NCBI RefSeq assembly: GCF_963259705.1
Contig: NC_081844.1
Location: forward strand, 44,943,930 to 45,007,929
Origin: Myotis daubentonii
Taxonomy: Eukaryota; Chordata; Mammalia; Chiroptera; Vespertilionidae
Direction of reading: 5' to 3'
DNA length: 64,000 nucleotides
Shown here in pieces: positions 57,915-64,000 of this stretch. Position 1 is the stretch's first letter. The number at the start of each line of letters is the position of its first letter. The translations under genes were made by a program, and so were the position numbers. The notes below the pieces were generated by a model. That model was not told the origin of the DNA and ran no database searches. It saw only the letters and a program-made list of their open reading frames with translations.

Positions 57915-59950
57915 ACTGCAAAGCTGGCCAGAGTTCTAAGGACACTGGCTCTTTGGTCAATACAGATTCCATTCAATGACCCACTGTACAATATTAAGTG
58001 GAAAAACAAGGACATTGATGACTTAAATCCAAAGTGATTTCAGAACAGTCAGACCTTATTTATGATGTAGTTCTAGGAATATATATTTCAAATATTTTTG
58101 CTTATAATTTTCAGTTTTTGTACACATGATAAAACCTACCTGTGTCCAAAGAACTCTTTCAATCAGATACAATTTTCAAAAAAATCTGTGACAAGAATGC
58201 CTTTTGGCATTGTTTAATCGGCAGCATTGATTCTCACTTAGTGAGTGATATATAACATAGTGTTGCAGCCTACAATCGATGGTATTTTGAGAAATACAGA
58301 AAAGTGGCGGGGGACGGGGGAATGAGAACCTTGAGTTCTTATTAAAAGTGATATTGATGGAGAAGAGGCCTGTGCACAAAGCTGTGAAGCTAAGTTAAGA
58401 GAACTTCAAGAGAAAAGTTCATATTGTTTCAGAATAATACATGAATGGAAAAATGAACATCTCCCAAGAAGTATTGAATGTCTACTTATAAAGCTTATTT
58501 GTTAATCTTTCCTGAATCTACTTGGATAAAGAAATAGAAGATTGGCAAGAGACAGCAGAACAAGTAAAGGAGAGTCGACATGCTCATCGTTGGCTTTTGC
58601 AAGGATGTGCTTAATTCAAAGACTTAAAGTTACATCTCAAAACTAGATCCCTTTTGCTCATGCTCATTACAAGAGACTGACTCCCCAGGGGAGGGGATCA
58701 AAGTTCAAGAGGCTGACATTTGTACAAGTTGATAGGGAGCTAAATTGGATGGGTAGAAGAAGCCCAGAAGACATTCATGTTAACATTTTTTTGCCAGTGA
58801 AGCAGCAAAAATAGGAGGAAAATACAATCATATAAGAAGACTTTTTTCCATCAACCCTAATACCTGCCTATCTCCACAGTAGCTGGGATTCAAGGAAGGA
58901 GGAAGAAGGAGCATAAGAAAACAGAAGCCGCTCTATTCAGGCCCCGCTAGCAACGGGTTAAGCTATTGCTTGAGGATAAAGGAAGAGATGAAATTGGAGT
59001 TTTCAACTGGATTGAACTTATGATAACTTGAAATGAAAGAAAGGCTATGGAGTCTGCCTCGAATACTATTAAGAGACTTTGAATTAGAAATTTGACAGAG
59101 CACGGTTGAAGGATGTGATTGGAAAAGATAAAAGTTCAGACTGCACCATTATTCAGTTAAATTTGTGTGTCAAACATTTTAAAATGTAATAAATTTTCCT
59201 CATATTCCTTTGCCTGAAAAAGGCATTAAAAAAAGAGATTTGTAAAATCTATACTCTCATCCAGTTGAACTCTAAAGATTTCACATAATCTCAGCCTCTG
59301 AACTAATTCATCAAGTACTTTGGATACAATGCTGGAATCCTTTTCTGGGCTGTATTTTCAGACAATGCTACTAATTATAGTTTTTGTAACAGCCTACTAA
59401 TCAAACATTCTTGTTGAAATGTCGATAGCACCGCTCTTAATAATCTTTTTTCCCAATAGTTTGTGCTTCTGTTGACTTACTTTGAATGATGTTAAAATGC
59501 ATTCTTATTGTCAGATTTTAATTTTGTTTACATAAAGGTTTTTTTTCGGTTTGTGCTGAAAGATTGTGAAAACTGTATGTGTGTATTCAGTCTGATTTGT
59601 TTGAATATGATGTAGTAATTCATCAGGAGCCATAAAATAATTTTATAACATTTTACATTGTGAAAACTATTGATGGAATGGGCAGTTTTTATACCATACA
59701 GAGCAAGTATAATGATTGCTAGCTAAACAGGTGATCTCGTTGATCAAAACTAACATGACAAACCAGAACATATCACTGGGAGACTGTCAGCATCTAGAAT
59801 ACACCCTATGTGTTCTGTGATATAATAGCCTCTTTAAAGGTCTGATGTTTGGAGACATGGAAATGGGAGCTAGAAAGCTTCCATCATTTGCCGTATGTCT
59901 AGGAACCATATGAACAAAACTTTAAACCCACAAAGAAGATTAACACCCAT
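57915..59950. other. Unique sequence, no gene seen
   Basis: The part 59380-59760 is complex AT-rich sequence of the kind seen in conserved non-coding elements, but this cannot be shown here. Confidence 0.4.
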
Positions 59951-59956
59951 GACAAT

Positions 59957-60525
59957 GATTCGGAATTTTGGGACTGGAACCCGGATTCTTTGTCCGCTGG
60001 AATAGAAAAATGAATCCACGGACAGAGGGTAGTATAGCAAAGGTGGAGATTTATTGAAGAACAAGTACAGACTCCCACATGGGGAGGAGGAGGAAAGGGT
60101 CCCAGCGACTTCCTGTTTCCATGGTTTATAAAGGCTGTAATTCCTGTGTCCTGATACCCCCTCTGATTGGTCAATATTCCCTTTTGAATTGGCTACTATA
60201 GTGACTCCTGAGGAACCTCCTCCCTCTTTGTCCTACTATTCCTTCTGGGCTTTCTTCCTTCTTTATTTTGTAAATATAGACCTTTCTTGGCTACTTTCAG
60301 TTCCCTTGTCTTATGGACATATTCTGTTGCTGCTCCCTTGTCTTATGGAAATGTAACCACACCCGGCTTCCTTGTGTTATGGAAATGTACCTTCTCCCAC
60401 CTGTAGCCCTTTTTTTTCCCATGGACCCCAATTCTAAAAATTCTCTAAACCTGCCTATGTTCCCCTAAAATTTGTTTCAAAAACATTCATAATGATCTTG
60501 TGCAGGTGTGACGCATGGGAGGAGG
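59957..60525 (-). mobile_element. ERV-type LTR with U3 direct repeats
   Basis: The reverse reading gives a CCAAT box (plus 'gattggtc' at 60165), a TATA box ('tttataaa' at 60125) and a poly(A) signal ('tttatt' at about 60050), with correct order and spacing. In the U3 part the unit 'cccttgtcttatgga' occurs three times (60303, 60337, 60368), like LTR enhancer repeats. The 3' side ('ccgcggacaaagaatccggg' type) is gammaretrovirus-like. The right boundary is uncertain; no viral genes. Confidence 0.7.
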
Positions 60526-61139
60526 GAGAATGTAGCCCTGATCCAAACTAGATTATAATAATAGATAAAAGGGCCTTCAGTGGAAAACAAGAGTTAATGA
60601 TCATCTGGATAAGGTTTGGAATCAGGCTGAGACCTGATGTCAATAAAGCAACATGGTTACAAATGTAGCCCCTGTTTAACTGATGCTGGCTGGTGTTTTG
60701 CTGGAGAATCTATTCACTCTGTGAAGGAGATGCCACAGGAACATACTGCATCTCCCGGGACTCCACACCTCTTCCCATCGCATCTCGCTAACTCTGACAG
60801 ATCTGAGCTCTAGGAGAGAAAGGGCTGTCACTACCGGTTTTGGAAGAGAAGTAAACATTTAGGTCATTAGGAAGGAATGTAGGAAAAATTATGAAGACAG
60901 ACAAGGTAGTACAGATGCACAAACACCTGTGGTCAGGAGTCAAGTGTACCCCGTTCACCAGCTTGGGGTATTTTGAAACTCTAAGAGATAAGCAAGATAT
61001 ACTGGTAAGATACTGCTACTATTGGTGTTTGGGACATTTAGCCCAGTGAAATCATGGATACCAGTTTCTAACCGAAATTCATCTCATCCAGACTTTAATT
61101 GGGGGCTTAATAGGTGTCTGGCATGATAATTTTTTATCG
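60526..61139. other. Unassigned sequence
   Basis: No gene. The string 'aatgtagcccctg' occurs at 60664 and 62659, with a near match at 60531, perhaps fragments of one old repeat. Confidence 0.4.
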
Positions 61140-61621
61140 TGCAGGAGGAACAAACTTTCCTCTCTCAAAGTGCTTCTGGATGGGCTAATAAATAGACATG
61201 AGACAGATTAGCAAGAGAAAATAACCAAATTTAATACATACTTATGTATGGAAGGAACCCCACATACATGAGATAGTCAGAGACCTCCACATGCACAAGA
61301 GGTTCAAAGACGAAAGGAAACATGGGTATGTAAGACATTCTGAGCTAGGGCTAAAGTAATGCACCATGGGGGCTTCAAAGGGCCATTGCAGGATGATGAG
61401 AGGGGCAGATGTTTAGCAAATAAAAGTTTGCCTGCCATATAGATAGGTAAAGTCATTTCTGGTGGTAACTCATGTGGGCCAGGCTCCTGATATAAATTCT
61501 TCAAGTTGTTAAGGTGGGGGGAGGGCAGAAGTTTCTCTTGAACCCACAGGGTTTTATTTTAGCTCAACATAAGCTTCACCAGAGCGGTACACCCTGGAGG
61601 GGCTCCTTCTGAACCCCTACA
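61140..61621 (-). mobile_element. ERVL-like LTR, same type as 57268
   Basis: The minus strand starts TGTAGGGGTTCAGAAGGAGC and ends '...gtttgttcctcctgca'. These match the ends of the LTR at 57268, in the opposite orientation. 482 against 488 bases. A reversed ATTAAA-like signal is in 'ccaaatttaatac' near 61228. No flanking duplication is evident. Confidence 0.65.
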
Positions 61622-64000
61622 CCATGAATGACAAAAAAAAAAATACTATAGACAGAATCGGAAATACAACTCACTCAGTTTGTCAAATGGCCTTGGTAAA
61701 TAACTGATGCAGTATGGGTGTGTTTCCCGATGCAAAATGATAAATGTGCTTAAGTAGAGATAGAAAGAATAAAAGGCCCTCACCACCCAACCAGCTCTGA
61801 CCTAATCCCCTTAAATTAATTTTCCATGTGTTTGCATCCAATTAGCTATAAGTATAAAAGTAAATGATGTAAACATTATGCTTTTACTTAGAAGGAGTGA
61901 CTGTTTTATTACCGAATATGTGAAAAATCATTTTTGGAATATGCATGCCATGAATCATATGGCTCCAAAAAGAAATAAAGAAAGAGAGAGAAGTAGAAGT
62001 GCAGAAAAGTATGAAATCTTTTGTAAAACACATTTTCAATACTTTTTTTCATGGATGTTTAGGTGTTAGAAATAAACTTGTTGGTGTATCTGTTTCTCTA
62101 TGTTTTACTAGAAATTAATTCCGGAATTCTTTTCTTAAACAGCTCTTTATTAGTGGTGCTTAACAGATAACATAATTCTAATTAGGTGCCATAATATTTT
62201 CTTGCCTTTGAGTGACTTTCTGTGCATTTTTGACAAGTGAATCACAATTAGTAAGTAGTTGTTACTGTGGTTAACAGTAGATGCCTGAATTGTATGGCTT
62301 TGATTATTCCCGTGCTTTATCAACCTCATTCACTGTCAATTTAAAAAATCTGCTTTTGAGTTAAGAGCAATTGTTTCACATCACATGAAATATAATATTT
62401 CTTAACCTAAATTATGTAACACACACTAAGAGCTAGAATTAACAACAGCGCTTGTGGGGGAAAGATGAAAACTAACATATTAGGCCATAAGGTCGGTTAC
62501 ACACTGGCTTCTTTTTGTACAACTGCCTACATACAAGCTCAAGAGCATGAACTGAACAGAAGGGCCTCAGCCTCTCCTGGTAGTAATTGAATCATGGTGC
62601 CTGTAAAATGTACATGAGTGTATATACACTCAAGTGGGTGACAAATACTGTAGATAAATGTAGCCCCTGATCAAGTCATGCTGATATGAAGGCTGGACCT
62701 GCCAATCGAGAGGGACCATGTGGCTTCAGATACAAAGGTATTGGCGAATTTCCTTTCAAGATATTCTGGTGTTGCTTTTGCTTTCTGCCAAAGACAAAAT
62801 GCTTAAATATAGCTTTCTATTCTATAAGGTTTCTTAAAGATCCATAGTATAAATGAGACAATATATTAAATATTTTCACACCATGTTTTCCTGAATTCTG
62901 TTACTTGTATTAAATCTGGTCGTTAGCAAGTTTTCAATGGTGCTTGGCGTTCTTAGCTATATTTGAAACTGATTAGTGGTAATAACATCCCATAATATTA
63001 ATATTGTTAACAAGGCCTGAACAGACGCCTTCTTTTTTCTATTCTACTTTTTTTTGCCTTTAATTCCCCTCCCCCCGCCAAAAAAAAATGCTGTTTACAT
63101 AAGAAAAGTAGTAATCATATAACTGTAAACAGCAGGAGCCACATTTCCCAAACCAGAGAGTACATGGCAAGCACCGTGTCCGTAAAAGATTCTGTGACTT
63201 CGAGATGTTCTGTCTGGAGAATGTCCTTTCTGAAAGACTGAAGAGGCGATGACATCATTGAGTGCCTTTCTTTGGAAGAAGAAGAAGAGCAATGCTGCCA
63301 TCTTGCGTTTAAGAGCGATAAGACAAGGGTTGGTATTTTCCTCATGAGTGTGGATTCTAAGGGACTTGAATCACACTGAGCAGGAAGACAAGGACACCTG
63401 GGCTACAGACAAGCAAAAGGCCCAGCTTCAATTCACTGCCTAACGCTAGAGTTATCTAACGGAGTGTTTCCATGTGTGAGAAACACCAAAGTTCGAGTGA
63501 CTGTTTATTGCTGACATCACAGTAACTGGTGATTTCCACACTCACTTTGTGTGGACTCAGACTTCCTGCCAGTGAAGACAGCTTGTCACTGACGAAAGAG
63601 GATGGGGACTAAGGAAACGGTGGCAGAGGCTGTGATCTAAGCGCTCGTGTAAAAGCCCCGGAATGGCAGACATCCCTAGGATGCTGACTGCTGATGCCAC
63701 TGAGGTTGAAATAGTACAAAAGCCACAGATGCTGACCGTGTAAAAGTGCTCCTCCGTTCATGGTAGCGGGTTCCCAACCCCCTCTGAGGGTCAAATAACC
63801 ACGGAAGCCGTGCCATGGGAGCCGTGCCTGCTGTGGGAAAGACCCCACAGAACTTTGCCCTGCCTTCCAGACTCTATTCCAAAGCCACACATTTCCACAA
63901 AGCTCCAGGACTTGCCGGGAGCCATTTGGATATGTTCATCTACAATAACTCTCTCGGTCAGTCATCAGAGCTGAACCACGGGCCAGGTTATCATGTGAAC
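61622..64000. other. Unique sequence, no gene seen
   Basis: No supported exon. Frames at 63095-63345 and 63609-63890 (minus) overlap other frames and lack domains. 62080-62420 is complex AT-rich sequence that might be conserved non-coding. Confidence 0.4.

Overview
The window is a gene-free, AT-rich stretch of a mammalian genome. The transposon content points to a vesper bat (Vespertilionidae). The markers are tRNA-derived Ves-type SINEs, HeliBat-type rolling-circle Helitrons with a 3' hairpin and CTAG end, SPIN and other non-autonomous hAT elements, a piggyBac-type and a mariner-type MITE, and L1 copies of the kind common in bats. Among mammals, Helitrons and recent DNA-transposon activity of this kind are established only for vesper bats. 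No host protein-coding exon, tRNA, rRNA or CRISPR array could be supported. Nearly all open reading frames longer than 60 codons lie in repeats or look like chance. The clear exceptions are remnants of L1 ORF2 and of an ancient RTE-type LINE.

Layout. 1-5.9 kb: ancient L2 and L1 debris, one Ves SINE and unique sequence. 5.9-8.4 kb: a nested block, with an LTR inside a Ves SINE, a SPIN element inside an older LTR, and an RTE-like LINE tail. 8.4-15.6 kb: L2 fragments, three Ves SINEs, microsatellites and a striking 61-base hairpin at 10566. 15.6-17.2 kb: a Helitron cluster around an L1 3' end. 17.2-27 kb: mostly unique sequence with an L1 5' fragment, a Ves SINE and a SPIN copy. 27-30.1 kb: Helitrons, including a two-part composite. 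30-37 kb: two further hAT families, a third SPIN copy and Ves SINEs. 37.8-39.6 kb: a 5'-inverted (twin-primed) L1 with an 11-base target-site duplication. 42.2-45.2 kb: an old L1 split by two Helitron insertions; the second is the same composite type as at 29 kb and carries a 47-base minisatellite. 46-50.3 kb: a piggyBac-type MITE, an inverted pair of young Ves SINEs, a Helitron and a mariner-type MITE. 50-64 kb: mostly unique, with Ves SINEs, a Helitron, several LTRs and a MER2-like Tigger element split by one of those LTRs.

The biology here is mobile-element archaeology rather than a gene system. Layered insertions give a relative timeline: L2, RTE, MaLR, MER2 and old L1 first; then Ves, LTR and L1 insertions; then SPIN, hAT and Helitron waves. 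Because both flanks of several insertions are still visible, empty sites can be read directly. The points most worth a second look are the recurrent composite Helitron, a Helitron that combines L1 3'UTR sequence with two opposed 3' termini, minisatellites growing inside Helitrons, three SPIN copies with different internal deletions, and the 10566 hairpin.
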